A stretch of DNA of 64,000 nucleotides from Anaerolineales bacterium (GCA_030583905.1 CP129481.1:3626136-3690135), one strand, 5' to 3'. Shown: positions 43,512 through 52,283, counted from the first letter of the stretch. Program-made: numbers and translations. Notes: generated by a model from the letters alone, not told the origin.

Positions 43512-44030
43512 ATGCAACATTCCGATTGGCTGGAGCAGTATTTGGAGAGGGTGTCGCAATCGTCGGAGGAGGGACGCGGGGCGGTCGAGTTTGTGAGGGC
43601 AAACAGGATTCGGGTCGGGTTGAGGCGGGCGCGGAAAAGCGTGGGAGCGTTCTGGCAGTTTGGCAATAAGTTCTTCCTGAATTCCGCCCACTATACGATG
43701 GAGTCCGCGCTGGAAAATCCGCGCGCATGGACGTTGTTCGTGCATGAGGTGCGGCATTTGCAACAGGGTCCGTTGACGGCACTTTCGATCTACGGCGAGT
43801 TGGATGCGTGGCAGGTCGAGTTCCGTTTGTATAAACAATTGACGGGGAAAAGTTTACAGCCTGCGTTGGAGGAATTGCTCACATTGCCGCTCGGTTTTGA
43901 TCGCAAGACCCTGCGCCGTGCGCGCCAGTTGATGACGACGTTCGCGGGATTTCGATATGGCGCGTGGATCCTGCCGTTGTATCCCATCCATAGGGAAATC
44001 GTATATTGGGTTACACGCAAATCAGGATAA
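43512..44030 (+). CDS. Hypothetical protein with HExxH motif
   Basis: 172 residues, soluble. VHEVRHLQQG (about residues 78-87) is an HExxH zinc-peptidase-like helix, and YGELDAWQVEFRLYK about 12 residues later offers a Glu as a third ligand. Beyond that no family is recognised; total length is small for a peptidase domain. Cotranscribed with the upstream lipoprotein (2-bp gap). Confidence 0.6.
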   Translation: MQHSDWLEQYLERVSQSSEEGRGAVEFVRANRIRVGLRRARKSVGAFWQFGNKFFLNSAHYTMESALENPRAWTLFVHEVRHLQQGPLTALSIYGELDAWQVEFRLYKQLTGKSLQPALEELLTLPLGFDRKTLRRARQLMTTFAGFRYGAWILPLYPIHREIVYWVTRKSG

Positions 44031-44085
44031 TCTAACAAATTCAATAGGTATTTTTAATGTAAAGGGGATCGCTTTGTTGTATGAT

Positions 44086-44283
44086 GGGGACAAGATAGAG
44101 AAAGGAGGTTGCGATCGAGACACCGCCTAAAATGCAAGACGAGGGGAAGGGTGAGACGCCTTGACCTGGTCGGAGCCAACGCTTTAGAACCAGACGTTCC
44201 CCTAACGAAAGGAAGGCTGCCACATCACCCCTTCTCTGGAAAGTACGCTCGACGGATGGGTAAACTCCCATCCGTCTTTTTTT
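44086..44283 (+). ncRNA. Candidate structured non-coding RNA
   Basis: About 195 nt between a TATGAT box (44080-44085) and a strong terminator. Pairings visible: AGAGAAAG (44097-44104) with CTTCTCT (44231-44237); GGGTGA (44149-44154) with TCACCC (44225-44230); and AGGGGAA (44142-44148) with TTCCCCT (44197-44203), which crosses the last one and makes a pseudoknot. An open frame runs through but also through the terminator, so it is not convincing as protein. It matches no RNA class I recognise. Confidence 0.5.
44251..44283 (+). terminator. Terminator of the candidate RNA
   Basis: GACGGATGGG (44251-44260) with CCCATCCGTC (44267-44276), 6-nt loop, then seven T residues. Confidence 0.92.
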
Positions 44284-44310
44284 ATTCATTACCATATATT
44301 TCGTTTTTTA

Positions 44311-44356
44311 CCGCAAAGAACGCCAAGTTTTAAAGGTTTTCTTTGCGACCTTGGCG
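44311..44356. repeat. Interlocked inverted words in the gap before the aminotransferase
   Basis: CGCAAAG (44312-44318) is complementary to CTTTGCG (44341-44347), and CGCCAAG (44321-44327) to CTTGGCG (44350-44356). The words occur in the same order, so the two pairings interlock. The 117-bp stretch 44284-44400 otherwise holds nothing I can identify. Confidence 0.5.
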
Positions 44357-44400
44357 AGCTTCGCGGCGACAAGTTGGCATTTGTACGACAGCGAATTTGT

Positions 44401-45561
44401 TTATATTTTCTCCATCGCCCTTCGCATCCGCTCCAATCCCTCCTTCAACATCACGCGTGACGTGCCAAAGTTGATCCGCAGGTGACCTTTCCCTTCTTTT
44501 CCAAATATCTTTCCATCGCTCAGCGCCACTTTCGCCTTGTCCATGAAAAACTCAAAGGGCGATTCGATGCCTGTCTGCGTGAAATCCAGCCAGCCGAGGT
44601 AGGTCGCGGCGGGAATCGTCGTACGGACGTTTGGCATATGTTCCGTCACATAGTCCACGAGAAAATCACGGTTGGAGGTGAGATGGCGGAGCAGGTCCGC
44701 GAGCCAGCGGTCACATTTGCCCAAATATGCCGTGTGCGAGGCGTGGAGTCCCGGACTGGCGACATGCAAACTCAGGTGATGTATCTCTTTTTCGAGCCGC
44801 TCGCGTAATTCCTTGTTCGGGATGACCGCGAATCCGCAGAACAAACCGGGGACGTTGAAGGTCTTGGACGGCGCGACCAGTGTGATGACGTGTTTCTCGA
44901 TCTCGCGCGAGAGTTTCGCCATCGGCGTGAACGTATTGCCGTCCAGCAACAACTCGGCATGGATTTCATCTGAAACGATCAGCACCTTGTGTTTGATGCA
45001 TATCTCCGCCATGCGCGTCAGTTCCTTACGCGAGAAGATGATCCCCAGCGGGTTGTGCGGATTGCACAGCAGGAACATCCGCACTTTCTTTACGCGCTTC
45101 TCGAACAGGTCCCAGTCAATTTCGTAACGGATGATATTGCCCTTGACAGTCTTCACGAGCGGAATATCCACCTGCGGGGTCCCGACATTATGCTTCACGT
45201 CATGGAACGCGTTGTACACCGGTGTCAGGATCGCCACGCCCTTCTTCGGTGAACAGAACGCGCGCGCCGCGACGCTGAATCCAGCCACGATGCCCGGCGT
45301 CGCCAACACAGCCTCGGGCTTGACCTTCCAGCCGTATAGATGTTCCATCCGCGCGGCGACGGTCTCCTGCAAAACCGGTCCGGGAATCTCATATCCCAGC
45401 ACGCCGTGATCCAGTCGTTTGCGCAGCGCATCCAGGATCGGTTTCGGCGCAGGGAAGTCCATATCCGCGACCCACATCGGCAGGACATCTTTCGGATATG
45501 CCGTCCATTTGGTAAGGTTGATGTTCTTGCGGCGGTCAGGGGTGATGTTGAAGTTTGTCAT
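44401..45561 (-). CDS. PatB/MalY-type aminotransferase (probable cystathionine beta-lyase)
   Basis: 386-residue fold-type I PLP enzyme. N-terminal KWTAYPKDVLPMWVADMDFPAPKPILDAL and the PLP Lys in LVAPSKTFNVPGL match the MalY/PatB subgroup, which splits cystathionine or other C-S compounds. LLCNPHNPLGIIFSRKEL and the final HLRINFGTSRVMLKEGLERM are also typical. The ATG at 45561 has AAGGAAC upstream. Confidence 0.9.
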   Translation of the reverse strand: MTNFNITPDRRKNINLTKWTAYPKDVLPMWVADMDFPAPKPILDALRKRLDHGVLGYEIPGPVLQETVAARMEHLYGWKVKPEAVLATPGIVAGFSVAARAFCSPKKGVAILTPVYNAFHDVKHNVGTPQVDIPLVKTVKGNIIRYEIDWDLFEKRVKKVRMFLLCNPHNPLGIIFSRKELTRMAEICIKHKVLIVSDEIHAELLLDGNTFTPMAKLSREIEKHVITLVAPSKTFNVPGLFCGFAVIPNKELRERLEKEIHHLSLHVASPGLHASHTAYLGKCDRWLADLLRHLTSNRDFLVDYVTEHMPNVRTTIPAATYLGWLDFTQTGIESPFEFFMDKAKVALSDGKIFGKEGKGHLRINFGTSRVMLKEGLERMRRAMEKI

Positions 45562-45627
45562 GGGTTCCTTTTGAAATTGTGGGATGCAAGACGTGGGGTG
45601 CAGCGACACCGCGCGCCTACAATCATT

Positions 45628-46272
45628 TTATTTTTTATATGCTACGATCATCCCATCGCGCATTGGCGCAAGGGATACGATCCAATCGTTATCCTGAGTG
45701 ATCTGTCTCGTAAACTCGTGCACGCCCAGCGTCGCAGGCGACAGGTCAGTCTTATCGAAAATACGTCCGTGCCAGAGCATATTGTCAATGATCAGCAACC
45801 CGCCGCTGCGCAGTTTCTCCTTAATGATCGACAGTGACGCGGGATAGGCTTCCTTGTCAATATCGTTGAAGATGATATCGAACGTCCCTTCGGTTTGACG
45901 GAGCGCCTCCAGCGCCTCCGAAACGTGGAACTTGACAATGTCCGCGCTTCCCAACTTGACGAGATGCCTGCGTGCCCTTTCAGACAGTTCCTCATCCCAG
46001 ACGGTGTGATACACCACGCCCCCGCCATTCTCTTTGATGGCTTTTGCAAACCATGCCGTGGAATAGCCGTAACCCGAACCAAGCTCAAAAACGGACGTCG
46101 CCTTTATCATCCGCGCCAGTTGGTAACAGTAATATCCGCAGGCGGGACCGATGATGGGAAAGCCATGCTCCTCGGCGTATGCCTCCATCTCCATCAACTC
46201 CACCTCCCGCGTCGGGATGAGGGATGTGATGTAATTCTGCGCATTTTCGTAGGTCAATAGATCATCCGTCAT
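45628..46272 (-). CDS. SAM-dependent O-methyltransferase, COMT-like
   Basis: 214 residues of the methyltransferase-3 (catechol/caffeoyl-CoA O-methyltransferase) family. SAM site VFELGSGYGYSTAWFAKAI (about 60-78), FDIIFNDIDKEAYPASLSIIKEKLRSGGLLIIDNMLWHGRIFD (about 128-172) with the metal-binding Asp/Asn set. Acceptor substrate not predictable. Confidence 0.9.
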   Translation of the reverse strand: MTDDLLTYENAQNYITSLIPTREVELMEMEAYAEEHGFPIIGPACGYYCYQLARMIKATSVFELGSGYGYSTAWFAKAIKENGGGVVYHTVWDEELSERARRHLVKLGSADIVKFHVSEALEALRQTEGTFDIIFNDIDKEAYPASLSIIKEKLRSGGLLIIDNMLWHGRIFDKTDLSPATLGVHEFTRQITQDNDWIVSLAPMRDGMIVAYKK

Positions 46273-46489
46273 GACTGCCTCCGTGTTCTAAATTGAATGA
46301 GCAAATTGTACATCATCACACACAGCGGGTGTCTATGTTACAGAAAACAGGAACAGGCGCAAGAAAGAAAGATGCGAAAATCCCAAAATTTCCTCACAGG
46401 TGGTTCATCCTAAAATCCTGTTTGCTGTTAGAATAGTCTCTTGGGACTCGTTCCCAGTAATGAATTAAACTTCAAGGATCCCGCCCTGA

Positions 46490-47683
46490 ATGAAATATAA
46501 TTTCCAATTATTCTGGCGAACGTTCTATCGCTCGTTCTTCGACCACAAAAACACCACCGCCCGCCTCACGAAAAAAAGACTGATCTTTCTCCTGCTTTTC
46601 TACACTGTCTGGCCCATCGGCAGTCTCATCCACTGGTTTTGCTTCTGGCTGGACGACATTCTCTTCCCCGCCTACAAAAATCACCAAATCGAAAAACCGC
46701 TCTTTATACTGGGCAACCTGCGCAGCGGCTCGACCTTTCTGCACCGCCTGCTCTCGCGTGATTCGGAAACCTTCACCAGCCTGACGACATGGGATATTTA
46801 CCTCACGCCTTCGGTGACGCAGAAGAAGATCACACAGTTCGTTTCGCGCCTTGATAAAAAATATTTCAACAGTATATTGCACCGCGCGCTGTTCGCGTTC
46901 GACCGCGCCACACTCGGCAAGATAAAAATCCACCCGATCTCGTTCTTCCAACCCGAAGAGGATGAGAACATCCATCTGCACATCTGGGACGGCTATTTCG
47001 TGACCTTCCTCTTCCCGTTCATGGATGAGATGCCGAATTACCAGCACTTCGACGAGGCGCTTTCCCCCGAACACAAGAAGCGCATCATGACGTTCTACAA
47101 GTCCATGCTGCAGCGGCACATGTACGCCACGGGCAAGAAATATTTTGTGGCAAAGAATCCCGCATTCAGCGCCAAGGTCGAAACGCTGGTCGAATTCTTC
47201 CCCGACGCGCGCATCATCTACCTCGCCCGCAACCCGCTCGACATGCTGCCCTCCACCATCTCGTGGATCAACTATGCGCGCCGTCAATTCACCGACCCCG
47301 GGGATGGATATTTCTACATCGAAGAAATCCTCGACATGACCCAGCACTGGTACCGCTACCCGCTCCAATACCTGGATGCGCATCCATCTCCCCGTTACCT
47401 GATCCTGAACTATGACGATCTGATCCTGCGCCCGGAGGCGGTCATCCGCGGGTTCTACGAGCAGTTTGGTTACCCCGATAAGCCCGGTCTGCCCTATATC
47501 ATTGACCAGGCTGTCAAAGAAACCATGACCTTCAACAGCGACCACAGCTATTCCTACGAACAGATGGGCTTCACCCGCGAGCAGATCGTGGAAGTTTACA
47601 GAGACATCTTCGAACGTTTCGGGTTCGACACGCGCGAAGACGAAGCCCTGCTCCCCGTCAAACGAGTGGAACTGGATAGATAA
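46490..47683 (+). CDS. Sulfotransferase family protein
   Basis: 397 residues. PAPS 5'-phosphosulfate loop GNLRSGSTFLHRLLSRD (about 73-89) and the 3'-phosphate motif IIYLARNPLDMLPSTISW (about 243-260). A short hydrophobic stretch near residues 30-48 could tether it to the membrane. The 217-bp gap upstream holds a TAGAAT -10 candidate (about 46430) and a small GGGACTCGTTCCC hairpin. Sulfation of lipids, glycans or small molecules is possible. Confidence 0.88.
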   Translation: MKYNFQLFWRTFYRSFFDHKNTTARLTKKRLIFLLLFYTVWPIGSLIHWFCFWLDDILFPAYKNHQIEKPLFILGNLRSGSTFLHRLLSRDSETFTSLTTWDIYLTPSVTQKKITQFVSRLDKKYFNSILHRALFAFDRATLGKIKIHPISFFQPEEDENIHLHIWDGYFVTFLFPFMDEMPNYQHFDEALSPEHKKRIMTFYKSMLQRHMYATGKKYFVAKNPAFSAKVETLVEFFPDARIIYLARNPLDMLPSTISWINYARRQFTDPGDGYFYIEEILDMTQHWYRYPLQYLDAHPSPRYLILNYDDLILRPEAVIRGFYEQFGYPDKPGLPYIIDQAVKETMTFNSDHSYSYEQMGFTREQIVEVYRDIFERFGFDTREDEALLPVKRVELDR

Positions 47684-47685
47684 CA

Positions 47686-47717
47686 AAAAAGAGCGTCCCG
47701 TTGCGGACGCTCTTTTT
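47686..47717. terminator. Bidirectional terminator between sulfotransferase and lgt
   Basis: AAAAAGAGCGTCC (47686-47698) with GGACGCTCTTTTT (47705-47717). Confidence 0.88.
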
Positions 47718-47724
47718 GATTTGC

Positions 47725-48867
47725 TTACTTCTCGGTCTTGCGCTTAATCGCCGGCTTCTTCTCTTTCGGCGGCAATTTTGCGGGAGCTTTCTTTGTCCTT
47801 GCAGGCGCTTTCACCGGCGTTTTTCTGGTGGAGGGTTTCTTCGCCGCTGTGGAGGTTGTGGACTTCTTCCTTACGGTTCCAGATGATCTCTCCGCCGCTT
47901 TCTTCACAACTGGCTTCTCCGGCTCGGAACTGATCTCTTCCTCTTCATCATCCATATCGGAGACATCTTCCACATACTCCCGGCGCGGACGGGATTTCTT
48001 CTCCACTTTCTTGAGCTGATATTCATCCGCCCAGCCTTCGGCAAGCGCGAGTTTGATCTTCCCGAGCCGCGCCAAAAGCATCACCAAACCGACAACCGCC
48101 ATCAAGAAAGAGACCGCCATCGTATAACTGATGAACGTCTCGCCGATGCGCGCCTGATCGGGGCGGAAGAACTCGATGAAGGTGCGGGAAAGTCCCGCCA
48201 GGAGAAGCCACGCACTGAAGATCGCGCCGGGTTTTAGTTCATCTTCATAACGGCGGGAGAGCCACAACAAGAACAGCACGATCAGCACATTCAGGATCAT
48301 CTCGTAGGCAAACGTCGGGTGGAAACGAGTCGACTCAACGGGATACAGGCTGGTCGGGAATTGCGGGAGGCGGTGTGCCGCATCGATGGAAATGCCCCAC
48401 GGAAGCTGGGTCGGCGGACCGTACAATTCCTGATTAATGAAATTGCCCAATCTGCCGAACGCCTGACCAAGAAGCGCGGCAGGAGCAATGGCGTCCAAAA
48501 ACAGCCAGGTATCGTATCCGTTCCGCTTCAGGAAGATCGCCAGTGCAATACCGCCAAACAGCAGACCGCCAAAGAAATGCAGACCAGCAATCGGCGGGCG
48601 GATGATCGCCCACGGGTCCTGAATATAGGTTTGATTGCCGCCCAGCGTGCTGTTGACAACGAACCACAAGCGCGCGCCCAAAATACCGACAATGACCGCC
48701 CACACCATCGCGTCGATCAGCGTTTCACTGCTCTCGCCGCGCCTGCGGATCTCGCGCTCAGCGATCCATGCGCCGATCAGGACGCCGGTCATCACGATCA
48801 CGCCGTACCATGTCAATTCAACGTTGAAGTTGAATAATTTGAAACTGAAAATTACAGGGTCTATCAT
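47725..48867 (-). CDS. lgt: Prolipoprotein diacylglyceryl transferase with a basic C-terminal tail
   Basis: 380 residues. The first 285 are Lgt: seven spans, LTWYGVIVMTGVLIGAWIAER, HFFGGLLFGGIAL, and the signature GRLGNFINQELYGPP (about 136-150). It attaches diacylglycerol to lipobox Cys of lipoproteins, several of which are encoded in this window. The remaining 95 or so residues are extra: first acidic (DVSDMDDEEEEISSEPEKP), then rich in Lys, Ala, Pro, Thr and Arg like a histone H1 tail. AGAGGT precedes the ATG; a TATAAT box lies at 48895-48900. Confidence 0.93.
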   Translation of the reverse strand: MIDPVIFSFKLFNFNVELTWYGVIVMTGVLIGAWIAEREIRRRGESSETLIDAMVWAVIVGILGARLWFVVNSTLGGNQTYIQDPWAIIRPPIAGLHFFGGLLFGGIALAIFLKRNGYDTWLFLDAIAPAALLGQAFGRLGNFINQELYGPPTQLPWGISIDAAHRLPQFPTSLYPVESTRFHPTFAYEMILNVLIVLFLLWLSRRYEDELKPGAIFSAWLLLAGLSRTFIEFFRPDQARIGETFISYTMAVSFLMAVVGLVMLLARLGKIKLALAEGWADEYQLKKVEKKSRPRREYVEDVSDMDDEEEEISSEPEKPVVKKAAERSSGTVRKKSTTSTAAKKPSTRKTPVKAPARTKKAPAKLPPKEKKPAIKRKTEK

Positions 48868-49005
48868 TGAAATACCTCTGAGTGAATTTCGGTGATTATA
48901 TCATCCAAACAGTATGCAAATCCTTGGCGCAAAGCGCATACGCAATTCAAAAAAGGCGTGGATTTTCAACAAAATAATTTGGGCAAATCATGTAAATAAT
49001 ATCGC

Positions 49006-49064
49006 ACATGTTGACAAAGAATAAACGACATGTGTCATTCAAGAATGTGACAAATAACACATGT
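49006..49064. promoter_or_regulatory. Array of three ACATGT sites upstream of the rrf2-cyd block
   Basis: ACATGT at 49006-49011, 49028-49033 and 49059-49064, 22 and 31 bp apart (about two and three turns). The last two form the inverted pair GACATGTG/CACATGTC (49027-49034 with 49058-49065). A TACAAT -10 candidate follows at 49084-49089, so the last site would cover the -35 zone. Likely regulator sites; the protein is unknown. Confidence 0.55.
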
Positions 49065-49146
49065 CAATCCCAAGTGAAATTCTTACAATGTCCGTAAACG
49101 TTGACTCCCGCCCTCAACATTTACCGTCACCTGATTGGACAACCCC

Positions 49147-49629
49147 ATGCTTAGAATCAACCGTCAAACCGATTACGCCGTCCGTGTGGTGCTGGCGCTT
49201 TCTAAAAAGCCAAAAGGCGTGCGCCTGCCCACATCCGAGATTGGGCACGAAATGCTCATTCCGCCCGCCCTGCTCCAACGCATCGTCGCGGAACTGGCGG
49301 CTGGCGGTTTCATCCAAACCCAGGCGGGGCGCGACGGCGGTATCTCTCTTGCGCACGATCCAAGCCAGATCACCTTTTTGCAGGTCGTCGAACAGGTCGA
49401 AGGCGAACTCTATCTCTCCGATTGCGTCATCAAGCCCGACGAGTGCCCGTTCCAGCGCAGATGCCCTGTTCATTGCCAATGGATTCGGCTGAAGAACATC
49501 CTGCGCGACGAAATGTCCCGCATCACCTTTCAACAGCTGGTGGATGAGGGCGAACAACTCGCCTCCCCCGCGCTGACGCTTGATCCCGTTTCGAACAGCA
49601 TTCCCATCGCTGAAAGCATCCCCGCATAA
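49147..49629 (+). CDS. Rrf2-family regulator with four-Cys cluster
   Basis: 160 residues. N-terminal winged helix (MLRINRQTDYAVRVVLALSKKPKGVRLPTSEIGHEMLIPPALLQRIVAEL) and Cys at 93, 100, 106 and 110 (C-x6-C-x5-C-x3-C), a site for an Fe-S cluster as in IscR/NsrR relatives; spacing differs slightly from the C-x5-C-x5-C norm. Immediately upstream of cydAB, it probably adjusts bd oxidase to O2, NO or redox state. No Shine-Dalgarno is obvious before the ATG. Confidence 0.88.
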   Translation: MLRINRQTDYAVRVVLALSKKPKGVRLPTSEIGHEMLIPPALLQRIVAELAAGGFIQTQAGRDGGISLAHDPSQITFLQVVEQVEGELYLSDCVIKPDECPFQRRCPVHCQWIRLKNILRDEMSRITFQQLVDEGEQLASPALTLDPVSNSIPIAESIPA

Positions 49630-49714
49630 ACCAAGGAGGTTCTCCATCATCGACCGAACATCTTCAACGCTCCCGCTGTCATAATCAACAAACTTTTTTT
49701 GGAGAATACATCGT

Positions 49715-51115
49715 ATGGATCCCATCACCCTATCAAGGTGGCAGTTTGGTCTTACCACCGTCTATCATTTCCTCTTCGTCCCGCTCACGCTAGGACTTTC
49801 CTGGTTTGTGGCATATTTCCAAACCCGCTTCTATCAAACCAGGGATGAAACGTATCGCAAATCGGCAAAGTTCTGGGGCAAGCTCTTCCTCATCAACTTT
49901 GCCATCGGAGTCGTGACCGGCATCGTGCAGGAATTCCAGTTCGGCATGAACTGGTCGGAATATTCACGCTACGTCGGCGACATCTTTGGCGCGCCGCTGG
50001 CAGTGGAAGCGCTGATGGCATTCTTCCTCGAATCGACCTTTCTCGGCGTATGGATCTTCGGCGAAGGAAAAATCCCTGAGAAGATGCATCTCGCTTCCAT
50101 TTGGCTGGTCGCCATCGGCTCGAATTTATCCGCGCTGTGGATTTTGCTCGCCAACGGCTGGATGCAGCACCCGGTCGGCTACGTCATCAATGAAATCAAC
50201 GGGCGCGCCGAACTGGTGGACTTCTTCGCGCTCATCTCCAACCCCAAGGGCTGGCTGTTCTTCTGGCACACTGTCGCCGCCGGACTTGCCACCGCCAGTT
50301 TCTTCGTCATTGGCATCAGCGCGTATCACATCGTCCGCAAGCAGAATGTGGAACTGTTCAAGCGCTCCTTCCTGACCGCCACCATCGTCGGCTTGATCGC
50401 CAGCACGCTGGTCTTCTTCGGCGGTCACACCAACGGACAGTTCATGTTCGAAACCCAGCCGATGAAATTCTCCGCCATTGAAGCGCACTGGGAAACTTCC
50501 GCGCCTGCCGATTTCTCCATTCTCACCATCGGCGACCTGAGCGGAAAACGCGAAGTGTGGTCGTTCCGCACGAGTCAGATCGGCATCCCCGGAGTCTTAA
50601 GCTTCCTGGCGTGTAACAACTTCGATTGTGAGGTCCGAGGCGTGTACGACATCCAAGCGGAATACGAAGCGTTGTATGGTCCCGGAGATTACATCCCGCT
50701 CATGGTCGTCACCTATTGGACCTTCCGCTTCATGATGACCATCGGCTTCGCGATGATGCTGTTTGCCTTCCTGTTCCTGCTTGCCACGCGCGGAAAATAT
50801 GAAAATGCCAAGTGGATGAAGTGGGTGCCGTGGGTGATCGTCCTGCCGTATATCGCCAACGCCAGCGGATGGATCCTGACCGAAATGGGACGCCAGCCGT
50901 GGATCGTGCAGGGCTTGCTAAAGGTGGAGGATGCGGTGTCGCCCAACCTCACTACTGTGGACCTGTTGATCTCGCTGATCGGGTATACGGTTGTGTACGG
51001 CGCGCTTGCCGGAGCCATGTATTATCTGATGAAAAAATACGCCATCGCCGGACCCGACGCCGCCATGCACGAATCGGTGGACGTTTCCACTGCCGCCGTC
51101 GGCGCGGACGACTAG
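49715..51115 (+). CDS. cydA: Cytochrome bd oxidase subunit I
   Basis: 466 residues. Haem ligand His18 in TTVYHFLFVPLTLG, the second His about residue 180, the Met near 345-350 region of the C-terminal helices, and the quinol-site GRQPWIVQGLLKVEDAVS (about 390). The Q-loop is of the short type. Reduces O2 with menaquinol without pumping. TTGGAGAA precedes the ATG; cydB follows 10 bp on. Confidence 0.96.
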   Translation: MDPITLSRWQFGLTTVYHFLFVPLTLGLSWFVAYFQTRFYQTRDETYRKSAKFWGKLFLINFAIGVVTGIVQEFQFGMNWSEYSRYVGDIFGAPLAVEALMAFFLESTFLGVWIFGEGKIPEKMHLASIWLVAIGSNLSALWILLANGWMQHPVGYVINEINGRAELVDFFALISNPKGWLFFWHTVAAGLATASFFVIGISAYHIVRKQNVELFKRSFLTATIVGLIASTLVFFGGHTNGQFMFETQPMKFSAIEAHWETSAPADFSILTIGDLSGKREVWSFRTSQIGIPGVLSFLACNNFDCEVRGVYDIQAEYEALYGPGDYIPLMVVTYWTFRFMMTIGFAMMLFAFLFLLATRGKYENAKWMKWVPWVIVLPYIANASGWILTEMGRQPWIVQGLLKVEDAVSPNLTTVDLLISLIGYTVVYGALAGAMYYLMKKYAIAGPDAAMHESVDVSTAAVGADD

Positions 51116-51125
51116 GAGAAACACC

Positions 51126-52151
51126 ATGTCTTACGAATTTTTGCAAACACTCTGGTTCATATTGATCGCCGTGCTGTGGATCGGATTCTTCTTCCTCGAA
51201 GGTTTCGATTTCGGCGTCGGCATGTTATTGCCCTTCCTCGGCAAGAAGGATGAGGAACGCCGCGCCATCATCAATACGGTCGGACCGACCTGGGACGGTA
51301 ATGAAGTCTGGCTCTTGACTGCCGGCGGCGCAACCTTCGCGGCATTCCCCCACTGGTACGCGACCATGTTCAGCGGTTTTTATCTCGCGCTCTTCCTGCT
51401 TTTGGTCGGGTTGATCATCCGCGGCATCTCCTTTGAATATCGCTCCAAAGACTCCAACCCGAAGTGGCGTCACACCTTCGATTGGATGATCGCGGTCGGC
51501 TCGTTCCTCGCAGCGCTTCTGCTCGGAACTGCATTTGCCAACCTTGCACGCGGCGTGCCGATCGATGCGAACATGATGTACACGGGCAACCTGTTCACCC
51601 TGCTCAATCCGTTCGGTCTGCTCGGCGGCTTGACCATGGTAACGGTCTTCCTGCTCTACGGCGCAACCTTCCTGACACTCAAACTCGAAGGTAACCTGCG
51701 CGAGCGCGCCCGCGAACTCTCGAAGAAACTCTACGTTGTCGCGGCGGTCGTGGTCGTCCTGTTGGCGGTCTTCACGTACACCGCCACGGATATCACCAGC
51801 AAGATCGGTGTCAATCCCGGTTTCGTCCCGCTTGCATCGGTGCTTGCGATCGTGCTGGTGATCTTTTTCATCAACCGCAAGATGGAAGGCTGGGCTTTCG
51901 TCATGACCGCGCTTCATATCGTCCTGACCCAGGTCGCGTTCTTCACACTGATGTTCCCGCGTGTGATGATCTCCAGCACCAATCCCGCGTTCTCACTGAC
52001 CATCTACAACGCCTCGTCCTCGCAATACACGCTGACGGTCATGTCCATCATCGCGCTGATCTTCGTCCCGATCGTGCTCGCCTACCAGGGCTGGACGTAC
52101 TACCAGTTCCGCAAACGCATCAGCACGGATAAGAAGAGCCTCGTCTATTAA
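51126..52151 (+). CDS. cydB: Cytochrome bd oxidase subunit II
   Basis: 341 residues, about eight spans. FFLEGFDFGVGMLLPFLGKKDEERRAIINTVGPTWDGNEVWLLTAGGATFAAFP is the conserved N-terminal block of CydB. AGGAGAAACACC links it to cydA. The last gene before the repeat-rich gap and cydDC. Confidence 0.95.
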   Translation: MSYEFLQTLWFILIAVLWIGFFFLEGFDFGVGMLLPFLGKKDEERRAIINTVGPTWDGNEVWLLTAGGATFAAFPHWYATMFSGFYLALFLLLVGLIIRGISFEYRSKDSNPKWRHTFDWMIAVGSFLAALLLGTAFANLARGVPIDANMMYTGNLFTLLNPFGLLGGLTMVTVFLLYGATFLTLKLEGNLRERARELSKKLYVVAAVVVVLLAVFTYTATDITSKIGVNPGFVPLASVLAIVLVIFFINRKMEGWAFVMTALHIVLTQVAFFTLMFPRVMISSTNPAFSLTIYNASSSQYTLTVMSIIALIFVPIVLAYQGWTYYQFRKRISTDKKSLVY

Positions 52152-52163
52152 GATCGTTCACAC

Positions 52164-52281
52164 GTTTGAAGATTTGAAAGTTGGAAGGTTGACGGGCGTG
52201 CCCTGAGCTTGTCGAAGGGGTATACTCTCAACCTTCCAACTTTTTAACCTGATACTTGACACCTCGCACCTGACACTTTAC
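52164..52281. repeat. Heptamer repeats and inverted repeat between cydB and cydDC
   Basis: Left part: GTTTGAA, GATTTGA, AAGTTGG, AAGGTTG in tandem. AAAGTTGGAAGGTTGA (52177-52192) is mirrored perfectly at 52228-52243 and is followed by a T-run, so it may terminate cydAB. The loop holds GCCCTGAGCTTGTCGAAGGG (52199-52218), a word known as a dispersed repeat in many bacteria. Right part: ACCTGAT, ACTTGAC, ACCTCGC, ACCTGAC, ACTTTAC (52247-52281), ending 2 bp before the cydDC ATG. Confidence 0.8.
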
Positions 52282-52283
52282 CA

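Noticed and set aside
44086..44283. Identity as SRP RNA, 6S RNA or tmRNA
   Set aside because: The conserved SRP GGAA-loop with AGCAGCC, the 6S central bubble and the tmRNA tRNA-like end are all absent.
44109..44333. 74-codon frame after AGGAGG within the candidate RNA
   Set aside because: It reads through the strong terminator at 44251-44283 and its sequence is Arg-rich and low in information; kept as RNA instead.
46508..47686. 392-codon open frame on the minus strand
   Set aside because: Shadow of the sulfotransferase gene; no recognisable protein features and no ribosome-binding site.
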